DNA of 64,000 bases from Martinezella miluonensis (GTDB taxonomy: Bacteria > Pseudomonadota > Alphaproteobacteria > Rhizobiales > Rhizobiaceae), in contig NZ_FMAH01000024.1 in the NCBI RefSeq assembly GCF_900094545.1, positions 38,710 to 102,709 on the forward strand. Direction: 5' to 3'. The notes beneath the pieces were generated by a model, which made no database searches, had not been told where the DNA came from, and was given only the letters and a program-made list of their open reading frames with translations. Below, one piece after another: positions 8,881 through 17,092 of this stretch. The first letter of the stretch is position 1. Each line of letters opens with the position of its first letter. The position numbers and the translations under genes were made by a program.

Positions 8881-9885
8881 TGTCGCGCCGGGCTGCAACG
8901 TGACGGCGCATTCCAGCTGAACGGGCATGACGTCAGGCTCTGCGATCCGCCGCTGCGCCAGAAGAATAGCCTGATGGGCCATTTCGAAGCAGTTGACCCG
9001 CATAGTCGTCAGCCGGGGATGCATCATCGCCGCATAGGGCAGATCGTCGAAGCCAATGACCGAAATTTCTCCCGGAACGCTGAGACCTGCGGCTTCGAGT
9101 GCACTCATCAGTCGGAATGCACCCATATCGTTGGCGCAGAACACGCTGGTCCAGTCCGCTTCGCCCTTGGCTCGTCGTTCCACTTCCGCCAGGAGTGCCG
9201 TGTCAACACCGTTAGCGACCCCGATCGCCGTGCAAGAAGCGTCGGGAAAGTCCTCCAGTGCTGCGTAGAAACCACGGCGGCGCTGAGTCGTCGTCCAACG
9301 CGTATGATCATGAATATAAAGCAGTTTTCTATGGCCGGCCTGAAGCAGCGCCCGACCAGCCATACGTGCGCCGTAAAAATTATTGGGTGCGACACAGTCG
9401 AAGCGCATCTCGGGATCATATCCGTTGACGAGGATCGCGCGGTGACTTCCGTTGAGAAAATATCCGGCCAGCTCATCGGTGAGGTCGATGCCGACGAAAA
9501 TCGTCACATTGGCCTCTTCCTTTTCCTGATCACGCTGCATCCGTTCTGGTCCGAGCGAAGTTTCATCCACCATGCGGATCGAAAGGCTGTAGCCACCATC
9601 GTGCGCCTTGTCGCGCAACCCCGCGATAACGGCCTCATAGAAGGGTGCCAATCCTCCTGTCGCCAGGCTGCCGGTCACATAGGCCCGCAGGTGGCTCGTC
9701 GGCTGAGCCGCAATTCGAGGCCGGCCGAGATAGCCGGCATCCTCCGCAATCTTGCGAATTTGCATGCGCCGCTCATCGCTGATCCCACGCGCATCCGAGA
9801 GTGCGCGCGACACGGTGCTGACGGAAACTCCGGCCGCCTTGGCAATTTCAAGCTGATTTGCGTTGGACTTAGGTGAACGAGTCAA
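8863..9885 (-). CDS. LacI family transcriptional regulator
   Basis: A sugar-responsive repressor of about 340 residues. The N-terminal helix-turn-helix and hinge read EIAKAAGVSVSTVSRALS, followed by RIAEDAGYLGRP; the rest is a periplasmic-binding-like effector domain (VIGFDDLPYAAMMHPRLTTMRV near the end). The frame extends to 10032, but a TTG at 9885 preceded by GAAGGG gives the standard LacI length with the DNA-binding domain right at the N-terminus, so that start is preferred. It lies between the dehydrogenase operon and the ABC operon. Copies of an ATTGCGCAAT-type motif flank it on both sides, so it most likely controls both operons and itself. The inducer is unknown, presumably the transported sugar. 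Confidence 0.9.
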   Translation of the reverse strand: MTRSPKSNANQLEIAKAAGVSVSTVSRALSDARGISDERRMQIRKIAEDAGYLGRPRIAAQPTSHLRAYVTGSLATGGLAPFYEAVIAGLRDKAHDGGYSLSIRMVDETSLGPERMQRDQEKEEANVTIFVGIDLTDELAGYFLNGSHRAILVNGYDPEMRFDCVAPNNFYGARMAGRALLQAGHRKLLYIHDHTRWTTTQRRRGFYAALEDFPDASCTAIGVANGVDTALLAEVERRAKGEADWTSVFCANDMGAFRLMSALEAAGLSVPGEISVIGFDDLPYAAMMHPRLTTMRVNCFEMAHQAILLAQRRIAEPDVMPVQLECAVTLQPGATIAQFA

Positions 9886-10012
9886 ATGCCTACCCTTCAA
9901 TTTATCCCCGATAATCACGGGATTCCCGGGAGAAATCCATCCCCGCACATCGATATCAACGGCGTTGTTGTCGCTGCATATACGAAATTTGCGACATATT
10001 TCGCACATGTCC

Positions 10013-10066
10013 GCAAATTGCGCAATTGACAACGCAAATTGCGCGTGATGAATTGCGCGTCATCAC
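10013..10066. promoter_or_regulatory. LacI operator cluster and hairpin before the ABC operon
   Basis: ATTGCGCAAT is at 10017-10026, with near copies ATTGCGCG at 10038-10045 and 10052-10059, all within 45 bases. The last copy sits in the loop of an inverted repeat, GTGATGA ... TCATCAC, spanning 10045-10066. The cluster is 50 to 100 bases upstream of the binding-protein gene, in the intergenic region shared with lacI. Confidence 0.65.
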
Positions 10067-10117
10067 GAAAGAACCGATCCGGAAGGGGCGGTTTCGTTGA
10101 ATGTGGGAGGACATGCA

Positions 10118-11458
10118 ATGACCAACGACATGAAAAGGGACGCCATCCAGATCGCCTTGAGCCGTCGTCAGCTGCTGCAGGCGGCTGGCGTAGGCGCAGC
10201 TGCCGCCGCATTTTCCGGCATCGGCTCATCCGCCGCCGCGCAAGAGAAGGTCGAGCTGACGATGTGGGCCTGGACCCCGAATACACAGGCGGAGATCGAT
10301 CTGTTCACCAAGGCTTTTCCGCATATCAGCGTCAAACTCGAGAATGCCGGGCAGGGGCCTGACGAATATGTCAAGCTGCGCAATGCGATCCAGGCAGGCA
10401 CGGGCCTGCCTGACGTTGGCCAGGTCGAGTTTACCAATATCCCCGGCTTCCGGCAGCTCGAGGCGCTCCTCGATATGGGCCAGCACGGCGCGAATGACGT
10501 CAAGAACAAGTTCATCGACTGGACCTGGGCTTCCGCCTCCGACGGCAATGCGGTTTTCGGTATCCCGTGGGACTCCGGCCCGATGGGCATTCTCTATCGA
10601 GCCGACGTGCTGGAGCAGCATAAAATCGAGGTGCCGAAGACGTGGGCCGCCTTTGCCGAAAGCTCGAAAGCGCTGAGCAAGGCATCGCCGGATACCTACC
10701 TCACCAATTTTGGCGGTACTGCCGACGGCGGCTGGGTCATCGCGCTTCTGGCCCAGGCGGGCTGGAAGCCGTTCGAGCTCAAGGGCACCGATCTCAAGCT
10801 CAATCTGAACGATGCGATCGCGAAGAAATGGGCCGCCTTCTGGCAGGATCTGATCGATGCCAAGGCCGTCGGCGTCAAAACTCCGGTCTGGACCACAGAC
10901 TGGTTCACCGGCCTCGACGAAGGGACCTATGCCTCATGGATGACCGGTGCCTGGGGCGCGGTGTTCATTCCGCAATTCGCCAAGAAGAGCAACGGTCACT
11001 GGCGTGCGGCTCCCCTGCCGCAGTGGGATGAGGGAAAATACGTTTCCGCCAATCTTGGTGGTTCCACGTTCGCGGTGTTCAAGACGACGAAACATCCGAA
11101 GGAAGCGACGCAGCTTGCGATGTTCCTCGGTGCTGATCCCGAAGCCTCACGCCTCTGGAACACCAAGCAGTTTCTCTTCCCCGTGCTCAAGGAGCTCGTC
11201 GCGGATCCCGAACTGATCAATCACAAATACGATCTCTACGGTGGCCAGGCGGTCAACGCGGTCTTCGTCGAAGCGGCCAAGCACGTCGACTCCTCGTTCC
11301 AATATGCGCCGTTCCAGGACTATCTCGCTGGTCAGGTGCAGCAGGAGCTTTCCGCCTCCATCGGCGGCAAGGGATCGCTTGGCGACGCCTTCGATCGCCT
11401 GCAGGACGTCGTCAGCGCTTATTGCTCCGATCAGGGTTACACCGTTTCCAAGGGGTGA
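10118..11458 (+). CDS. Sugar ABC transporter substrate-binding protein (Tat signal)
   Basis: Family 1 extracellular solute-binding protein (UgpB/MalE-like), 446 residues. The N-terminus carries a twin-arginine signal, SRRQLLQAAG, followed by an Ala-rich stretch and a cleavage region SSAAAQEK, so it is probably exported folded through Tat. The mature part starts VELTMWAWTPNTQAEIDLF, typical of the family. The ATG at 10118 has a strong GGGAGGA ribosome binding site; the TTG at 10097 is an alternative that ignores it. It binds a sugar or glycoside for the two permeases and ATPase encoded downstream. The operators just upstream suggest LacI control. Two stable stem-loops follow the stop codon. 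Confidence 0.92.
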   Translation: MTNDMKRDAIQIALSRRQLLQAAGVGAAAAAFSGIGSSAAAQEKVELTMWAWTPNTQAEIDLFTKAFPHISVKLENAGQGPDEYVKLRNAIQAGTGLPDVGQVEFTNIPGFRQLEALLDMGQHGANDVKNKFIDWTWASASDGNAVFGIPWDSGPMGILYRADVLEQHKIEVPKTWAAFAESSKALSKASPDTYLTNFGGTADGGWVIALLAQAGWKPFELKGTDLKLNLNDAIAKKWAAFWQDLIDAKAVGVKTPVWTTDWFTGLDEGTYASWMTGAWGAVFIPQFAKKSNGHWRAAPLPQWDEGKYVSANLGGSTFAVFKTTKHPKEATQLAMFLGADPEASRLWNTKQFLFPVLKELVADPELINHKYDLYGGQAVNAVFVEAAKHVDSSFQYAPFQDYLAGQVQQELSASIGGKGSLGDAFDRLQDVVSAYCSDQGYTVSKG

Positions 11459-11464
11459 GTACCG

Positions 11465-11521
11465 GCATGCGGGCTGCAGGCACCCGCATGCTCATTCGCA
11501 AGCCCGCGCTTCGGCGCGGGC
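11465..11521 (+). promoter_or_regulatory. Tandem intercistronic stem-loops after binding-protein gene
   Basis: Two perfect inverted repeats sit between the binding-protein and permease genes. The first pairs GCATGCGGG (11465-11473) with CCCGCATGC (11483-11491). The second pairs GCCCGCGC (11502-11509) with GCGCGGGC (11514-11521) around a TTCG tetraloop. There is no T-run, so they are more likely to stabilise the upstream mRNA or partly attenuate transcription than to terminate it, which would favour high binding-protein expression. Confidence 0.6.
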
Positions 11522-11547
11522 ACATTTCGCAGCCGGAGATAAAGCAG

Positions 11548-12450
11548 ATGGCCGGTCCTATCAGCCGCAAACGCCGCCGCCGCGTGGGCAAGAGACTGGC
11601 ACCTTTCCTCTTTCTTGCCCCCTTCGCGCTGCTGTTCGTCGCCTTCCTGATCGCGCCGATGCTCTATGCGCTTAACCTGGCGGTCTACAAGACGACCGTG
11701 GTCGCCGGCACCAAGTTCGTCGGGGCGGATAACTTCGTCCGTGCCCTGGGCGATCCGAAATTCTGGCAGGGCGTCATCGTTCTCCTGAAATTCGCCGCCA
11801 TCCAGATCCCCGGAATGGTCGCGATCGCACTGCTGATCGCACTTATCCTCGACAGCGGCACCGTCTATGCCAAGAGCTTTTTTCGCGTCAGCCTGTTTCT
11901 GCCCTATGCCGTGCCTGCCGTCATCGCGACCCTCATATGGGGCTACTTGTACGGCCCGGCTTTTGGTCCGTTCACGCAACTGGCCAATGCCATCGGCCTT
12001 CCGGCGCCAAACTTCCTCGGGCCGATCACAATCCTCCCGTCGATCGCCAACATCGCAAACTGGGAATATACCGGCTACCAGATGATCATCTATTTTGCCG
12101 CGCTGCAGGCGATCCCAACGGATCTGGAAGAGGCAGCGTCGATGGATGGTGCCAGCAGCTTTATCTACGCGCTGCGCGTCAAGCTTCCGCTGATCGCACC
12201 GATGGTCGTCGTCACGATCATCTTCTCGATCATCGGTTCGCTGCAGCTCTTCTCGGAACCCTATCTGTTGCGCAATCTGGCACCGCTCAGCATCACCAAT
12301 TCCTATACGCCGAACTACTATGCCTACACGCTCGCCTTCGCCAATCAGCAATATAATTATTCCGCTGCCGTTTCCTTCGTCTTAGGCGCAGTGACTGCCG
12401 TGATTTCCTATGCCTTCATGCTGATCGTCAACCGCAGGGGCAACGCATGA
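11548..12450 (+). CDS. Sugar ABC transporter permease (MalF/UgpA type)
   Basis: Inner-membrane permease of the BPD_transp_1 family, about 300 residues with six predicted helices. The cytoplasmic EAA loop reads LEEAASMDGASSFIYALRVKLPL near residues 205-225. The N-terminus is basic (MAGPISRKRRRR) and then enters the first helix, LAPFLFLAPFALLFVAFLI. The frame is open from 11422, but the ATG at 11548 has a GGAG ribosome binding site and the right distance to the first helix; the extra upstream frame covers the two stem-loops and is unlikely to be translated. It forms a heterodimer with the next permease, whose start it overlaps (ATGA, 12447-12450). Confidence 0.9.
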   Translation: MAGPISRKRRRRVGKRLAPFLFLAPFALLFVAFLIAPMLYALNLAVYKTTVVAGTKFVGADNFVRALGDPKFWQGVIVLLKFAAIQIPGMVAIALLIALILDSGTVYAKSFFRVSLFLPYAVPAVIATLIWGYLYGPAFGPFTQLANAIGLPAPNFLGPITILPSIANIANWEYTGYQMIIYFAALQAIPTDLEEAASMDGASSFIYALRVKLPLIAPMVVVTIIFSIIGSLQLFSEPYLLRNLAPLSITNSYTPNYYAYTLAFANQQYNYSAAVSFVLGAVTAVISYAFMLIVNRRGNA

Positions 12451-13331
12451 CCATCGTCGGCAAGTCCAAGCGCTCCCCCTCGTTCCGGCGCAATCGCTGG
12501 ATGCTGTCCGCCATTCTGCTGGTCATATGGTTCTATACGGCTTTGCCGCTCTTCTATGTCCTGGTATCGGCGTCGAAATCCAATAACGATCTGTTCACGA
12601 CATTCGGCCTCTGGTTCACAAGCGACTTCAAACTGGTGGAAAATATCGGGCAGGTCTTCAGCTTCCAGGGCGGCATCTTCGCCCGTTGGCTGCTCAATAC
12701 CATCATCTATGCGACAACCGCCGGCATCGGTGCCGCTCTGTTTTCGACGATGGCCGGATATGCGCTTGCCAAATACGACTTCCGTGGCAAGCGCCTGATC
12801 TTCGCCATCATCCTCGGCGCAGTCATGATCCCGCAAACGGCCCTTGTCGTGCCGCTGTTCCTGCTGATGTCGAAGGTCGGTATCGTCAATACGCCCTGGG
12901 CCGTCATTCTTCCGTCTCTCGTCTATCCGCCCGGCGTTTTCCTGATGCGCGTCTATGCCGATGATGCGATACCGAACGAGCTGATCGATGCCGGCCGAGT
13001 CGATGGTGCGGGCGAGCTGCATATTTTCTTCTCATTGGCGCTGCGCCTGCTGATGCCCGGCTTTGCCACTGTGCTCATCCTGTCCTTCGTTGCGACCTGG
13101 AACAATTACTTCCTGCCGCTGGTCGTCCTGAGTTCGGCCGAATATTTTCCGGTCACCGTCGGTCTGGCGCAATGGTATGCGACGGCGACGGTTGGCTCCG
13201 GCGGCGGTGCTGCGCTCTTTACCCTCGTGCTGGCCGGTGCGCTGATCAGCATCGTTCCCGTCATCATTGCTTTCATCGTCATGCAGCGTTTCTGGCAAGG
13301 CGGCCTCGGTGCCGGCGGCGTCAAGGCTTGA
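12447..13331 (+). CDS. Sugar ABC transporter permease (MalG/UgpE type)
   Basis: Second membrane subunit, 294 residues with six helices. It has the MalG-type layout: an early helix WFYTALPLFYVLVSASK, an EAA region PNELIDAGRVDGAGELHIFFSLALRLLMPG, and a late helix ending VMQRFWQGGLGAGGVKA. EAA position 3 is altered (LIDAGRVDGA), as is common in this family. It overlaps the preceding permease gene by four bases and is followed by the ATPase gene after 18 bases, so all four ABC genes form one operon. Confidence 0.9.
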   Translation: MTIVGKSKRSPSFRRNRWMLSAILLVIWFYTALPLFYVLVSASKSNNDLFTTFGLWFTSDFKLVENIGQVFSFQGGIFARWLLNTIIYATTAGIGAALFSTMAGYALAKYDFRGKRLIFAIILGAVMIPQTALVVPLFLLMSKVGIVNTPWAVILPSLVYPPGVFLMRVYADDAIPNELIDAGRVDGAGELHIFFSLALRLLMPGFATVLILSFVATWNNYFLPLVVLSSAEYFPVTVGLAQWYATATVGSGGGAALFTLVLAGALISIVPVIIAFIVMQRFWQGGLGAGGVKA

Positions 13332-13349
13332 AGCTGCGGAGAGATCGAC

Positions 13350-14432
13350 ATGGCCGTTATCGAATTGAAAAACGTAAGAAAATCCTTTGGCGCACTGGAC
13401 ATCATCCGCGGGCTCGATCTGCGGATTGAAGATGGAGAGTTCGTCGTCTTCGTCGGCCCCTCCGGCAGCGGGAAATCAACGCTGCTGCGCCTCGTCGCCG
13501 GTCTGGAGGAAGTCACCTCCGGCCAAATCCTGATCGGCGGCGAGGATGTCACCGAGCTTGGGCCGGCGGACCGGGCCTTGTCCATGGTATTCCAATCCTA
13601 CGCTCTCTATCCGCATAAGACTGTGCGCGCCAACATGGCCTTCGGCCTTGAGGTCGCGCGGACGCCACGCGCCGAGATCGAGCGTCGTGTCCAGGCGGCG
13701 GCAGCGTCCTTGCGTCTCGAAAACTATCTCGACCGCAAGCCGAAGGAACTGTCCGGCGGCCAACGCCAGCGTGTCGCGATCGGCCGCGCCATCGTCCGCG
13801 ATCCGGTGGCGTTTCTCTTCGATGAGCCGCTTTCGAACCTCGATGCCGCCCTGCGTGCGGAAATGCGCATCGAAATCGCCCGGCTGCATCAGCGGCTTGG
13901 CGCAACGATGATCTATGTTACCCACGATCAGGTTGAGGCGATGACGCTTGCCGACAAGATCGTAGTGCTCAAGGACGGCGCGATCCAGCAAATCGGCTCG
14001 CCGATCGAACTCTACGAGAAGCCGGCCAACCTCTTCGTCGCACAGTTTCTCGGTTCGCCGAAGATGAATGTCTACGACGTCGAGCCGACGGCGGAAGGGT
14101 TGAAGATCGCTTCCGGTGGCCTGTTGCAACTGCCTTCGGTGCCTTCCGAGGCTGCCAAACTCGGTGCGCGCCCGGAGCATATCGGCATCCTGGCGTCGGG
14201 GCAGGGCAATCTCGAAGGCAGGATCGACGTCATAGAGCGGCTCGGCTCCGACACCTATGCCTATGTCGCGCATGACGGCAATCAACTGACGACTGTCCGT
14301 CTGCCCGGCAACGTCCAGCTGCGCGTCGGCCAAGCCGTCAGCCTTGCCATCGATCTAGAGCAGTTGCACCTTTTCGACAGAGAGACCCGCTGCATTTTGA
14401 ATGGCGGCACTGGCACGTCATTGCCGGGTTAG
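13350..14432 (+). CDS. Sugar ABC transporter ATP-binding protein (UgpC/MalK type)
   Basis: A 360-residue ATPase. Walker A GPSGSGKS is at about 36-43, the Q-loop in MVFQSYALYPH, the signature LSGGQRQ, Walker B FLFDEPLSNLD and the switch His in YVTHDQVEAMTLAD. A C-terminal TOBE/OB domain of about 120 residues starts near QFLGSPKMNVYD, as in MalK, UgpC and MsmK. It powers the transporter made by the three genes upstream and completes the operon. ATPases of this type are sometimes shared between transporters, but this copy sits with its own partners. Confidence 0.93.
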   Translation: MAVIELKNVRKSFGALDIIRGLDLRIEDGEFVVFVGPSGSGKSTLLRLVAGLEEVTSGQILIGGEDVTELGPADRALSMVFQSYALYPHKTVRANMAFGLEVARTPRAEIERRVQAAAASLRLENYLDRKPKELSGGQRQRVAIGRAIVRDPVAFLFDEPLSNLDAALRAEMRIEIARLHQRLGATMIYVTHDQVEAMTLADKIVVLKDGAIQQIGSPIELYEKPANLFVAQFLGSPKMNVYDVEPTAEGLKIASGGLLQLPSVPSEAAKLGARPEHIGILASGQGNLEGRIDVIERLGSDTYAYVAHDGNQLTTVRLPGNVQLRVGQAVSLAIDLEQLHLFDRETRCILNGGTGTSLPG

Positions 14433-14498
14433 CGATCGGGCAGACCTCGCTCCCGACCCCGTTAGCGCAGCGGATAAGACTTGCGTTCAAATCGATGC

Positions 14499-15284
14499 CT
14501 ATTTCCCTTCAACAAAAACCTGGGCTCCACGCATGATTTGACGCGCCGCATTGCGAAGCATGCCCTGATCCGAAGACACGATGAAGGAGGAGACGCCCTT
14601 TGCCGCCAGCGGCGCCATGTCCTCCACGCTATCGACCATCATCCACACGGACGTATTGGTCTTGCGGGCAGCATCGATGATCGTGTCGACTGCGCTGACG
14701 ATCGCCGGATCGTCTCTTGTGGCCGCGCCGAATGCGACGGTCAGATCGCCTCGCCCGATGAACACTGCATCCAACCCTTCGACGGCGACGATATCCTCGA
14801 TATTCTCGACCCCGGCAGGATCCTCGATCATGGCGATCGCCGCGACGCCGCCATCGGCTTCATCAATATGTTTCCACATGGATTTTGCACCATAGTCGCC
14901 AGCGCGCGTGACGGCGGAGAACCCACGGCGGCCACCTCTATAGCGACACGCTTCGACCAGCTTTTCTGCTCGATCCACGCTGTCGATATGCGGCGCAAGA
15001 ATGCCTGTAGCTCCGCAGTCGAGTGCCGAAAGTATGCCGTCGGGGGTCAAGGCGGGCACCCTGACAATCCCCGATATGGCTGAGGCTTTACAGGCGAGCA
15101 GGGCTATGTCGGTGGCCATGCGATCGAACACGCCATGTTCCTGATCGATCACGACGAAATCGAAGCCCGCGCTCGCCAGTATTTCGATCGATGACGGGCT
15201 GGGGATTTTTACGAAGCTGCCCGTCAGTCTTTGACGGTCCGCAACTCGCTTCCTTAGAGGAAGATGAGGGTTACGTTCACCCAT
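14499..15284 (-). CDS. HpcH/HpaI aldolase family protein
   Basis: A class II (metal-dependent) pyruvate aldolase homologue of about 261 residues, related to HpaI and 2-dehydro-3-deoxyglucarate aldolase. Seen are FVVIDQEHG, VRVPALTPD, GATGILAPHIDS, the metal-ligand region AMIEDPAGVEN and FIGRGDL. The family splits or joins pyruvate and an aldehyde. The ATG at 15284 follows AGGAGAG and is preferred over the longer frame to 15350. It is divergent from the flavin reductase gene, and the gap between them contains a 17-base palindrome almost identical to the one beside the IclR gene 3.5 kb away, so it probably belongs to the same catabolic cluster as a late, pyruvate-releasing step. Substrate unknown. 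Confidence 0.85.
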   Translation of the reverse strand: MGERNPHLPLRKRVADRQRLTGSFVKIPSPSSIEILASAGFDFVVIDQEHGVFDRMATDIALLACKASAISGIVRVPALTPDGILSALDCGATGILAPHIDSVDRAEKLVEACRYRGGRRGFSAVTRAGDYGAKSMWKHIDEADGGVAAIAMIEDPAGVENIEDIVAVEGLDAVFIGRGDLTVAFGAATRDDPAIVSAVDTIIDAARKTNTSVWMMVDSVEDMAPLAAKGVSSFIVSSDQGMLRNAARQIMRGAQVFVEGK

Positions 15285-15373
15285 TCTCGCTCTCCTATAT
15301 GGCGTCAGGCCTACGATCTCTTGGAGGGCAGCAATACATCTCCCGGCCACGCATCGTTTCGGTTTCTGGTCGC

Positions 15374-15390
15374 GTTTCAGTAGCTGAAAC
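15374..15390. promoter_or_regulatory. Predicted IclR operator (aldolase/flavin reductase side)
   Basis: GTTTCAG-TAG-CTGAAAC is a perfect 7-3-7 inverted repeat in the divergent promoter region. It has the same outer half-sites (GTTTCA-N5-TGAAAC) as the palindrome at 18876-18892 next to the iclR-type gene. The match of size, spacing and half-site suggests one regulator binds both. Confidence 0.65.
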
Positions 15391-15539
15391 GATTGGATTC
15401 TGAACTTGTCCCGAAATTTCGTCTTGCATAGCGTCCGGCGAAACGGTGCAGAACGTCGATCGATCCAATCGCGGCATGCGCTCCGATCTTCGTGAGATCG
15501 CCGCGCAACTCGGGCACCGTGTCAGCTGGAGAGTTTCTT

Positions 15540-16190
15540 ATGCCCAATACCGAGCCCGTCTTTGTCGACATCGCGCTAAAGACCTACAAAAGAGGCATCT
15601 TGAACGCGATCATCGCCCCAAGACCGATAGGCTGGATGAGTACGGTGGATAGCAAAGGGAATGCCAATCTGGCCCCTTATTCCTATTTCAACATCATGTC
15701 CAATGAGCCGCCGATCCTGGCATTTTCGTGCAACACGCCAGAAGATCGCCCTACCAAGGACACACTGAAAAACGTCCGGGAAACCGGCGAGTTCGTGTTC
15801 AACCTGGTCAGTTACGACCTGGTCAAAGAGATGAACATGACCTCTGCGCCACTCCCCGCCGGGATGGATGAATTCGAATATGCCGGACTGGAAAAGGCGG
15901 AATGCATCTATGTGAAGGCGCCACGTGTCGCTCGGTCTCCTGCTGCACTGGAATGCAAGGTCGTCGAGATCGTCCGGTTGACCAACGAATTGGGCGGCGC
16001 AAACGTAAACGTCACTTTTGGAAAAGTCGTCGGCATGCATATCCAGCCCGACTTCCTTGAAGACGGCGGATATTTCAACACCGCCCTTGCCCAACCCGTC
16101 ACGCGCCTGGGCGGCGCCGAATACGCTATCTCCCAGCCAAGCTTCGAGCTGCAGCGGCAGTTCACGCGCGCCGATGAAAGCACCTATTGA
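15540..16190 (+). CDS. Flavin reductase-like domain protein
   Basis: A 216-residue protein of the FMN-binding split-barrel flavin reductase family. The N-terminal half has RGILNAIIAPRPIGWMSTVD, then NLAPYSYFNIMSNEPPILAFS and KDTLKNVRETGEFVFNLV, the usual FMN-phosphate and isoalloxazine contacts. Members either feed reduced flavin to a monooxygenase or act on their own as small oxidoreductases; no monooxygenase partner is visible here, so the second seems as likely. The ATG at 15540 has GGAGAG upstream and gives the normal length. It starts a plus-strand run with the cupin-like and amidohydrolase genes and has the predicted IclR site upstream. Confidence 0.85.
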   Translation: MPNTEPVFVDIALKTYKRGILNAIIAPRPIGWMSTVDSKGNANLAPYSYFNIMSNEPPILAFSCNTPEDRPTKDTLKNVRETGEFVFNLVSYDLVKEMNMTSAPLPAGMDEFEYAGLEKAECIYVKAPRVARSPAALECKVVEIVRLTNELGGANVNVTFGKVVGMHIQPDFLEDGGYFNTALAQPVTRLGGAEYAISQPSFELQRQFTRADESTY

Positions 16191-16200
16191 GGTCTGAACG

Positions 16201-17010
16201 ATGATTTTACGCCCGGTTTCGCTTTCCTACTTTTCCAAGGACCCTGCCAGACGCTCCGTCATTCGCGGCCAGAATTTCTCCGTCGAATGCGTCAGAGGCG
16301 CAAACGCCACGGAGCATATGATCCATAGCGATCGGGAGACAATCCTCATCCTTGCCGAAAGCGCCGCGACGCTGATAACGGATTTCGAGACGGTGGATGT
16401 CGCGTCCCGTTCTATAGCCATCGCACCGGCCGGCACGCTCAGGCTTCGCCTGCCGCAAGCTGCAAGATGCTTCGTCTTGACGACTGGCCGCACCGACATC
16501 GACCCTCGCGATATCATCAATGCGAGCGATTACGACACGCTCGATGAACGTGTCCTGCCTGTCGTAAAGCCCATGGAGCGGCTCGCGAAGGATGCCAAGC
16601 GCGTCCATACCTACCAGGTGGATGAGGTCCCGTTCCCGGACGGCAACCCGAGACTGAAGTTCTTTCAAAGCGAGACGATGAGTATCAATTGGGTCGAATA
16701 CGACGGGCAAAGGGACCGAACGAAGCTGTCGCCACATGCGCATGAGGATTTCGAACAAGGATCCCTCGCGATCGCAGGCGACTTCATGCACCATATCCGC
16801 ACCCCATGGGCGTCCAATGCAGAACACTGGCGCGATGATCAGCACATAAAGGCGTCGGCGGAAAGCATGCTGATCATTCCGCCCGAGCTTATTCACACGA
16901 CGGAGGGCGTCGGCACCGGGCAGCATATTCTCATCGACGTGTTCGCGCCGCCGAGAACGGACTTCATCGCTAAAGGCTGGGTGTTCAATGCCAGCGATTA
17001 CCGGGCGTGA
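16201..17010 (+). CDS. Cupin-like protein of unknown function
   Basis: A 269-residue soluble protein with no signal peptide. It appears to hold two cupin folds. The first (about 15-95) is degenerate, with no clear metal site. The second (about 165-255) has SPHAHEDFEQG with His179, His181 and Glu185 and a later PPELIHTTEG with His232, a plausible metal-binding set. Cupins of this kind are dioxygenases, isomerases or hydrolases of small acids. It starts 10 bases after the flavin reductase gene and is followed by an amidohydrolase gene, so it probably takes part in the same catabolic pathway. I do not recognise a characterised family. Confidence 0.75.
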   Translation: MILRPVSLSYFSKDPARRSVIRGQNFSVECVRGANATEHMIHSDRETILILAESAATLITDFETVDVASRSIAIAPAGTLRLRLPQAARCFVLTTGRTDIDPRDIINASDYDTLDERVLPVVKPMERLAKDAKRVHTYQVDEVPFPDGNPRLKFFQSETMSINWVEYDGQRDRTKLSPHAHEDFEQGSLAIAGDFMHHIRTPWASNAEHWRDDQHIKASAESMLIIPPELIHTTEGVGTGQHILIDVFAPPRTDFIAKGWVFNASDYRA

Positions 17011-17092
17011 TTAGACGGTAAGTTCCCTGGATTGCCGAAAGGCCGTCGATCTCAACCCAGTCAACGAATTTCGTTCGAACGGAGATGCCGTC

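Noticed and set aside
8872..9876. Long plus-strand frame antisense to the LacI gene
   Set aside because: It is a shadow of the high-GC lacI coding sequence, with no family features and no ribosome binding site, while the minus-strand frame is a complete LacI protein.
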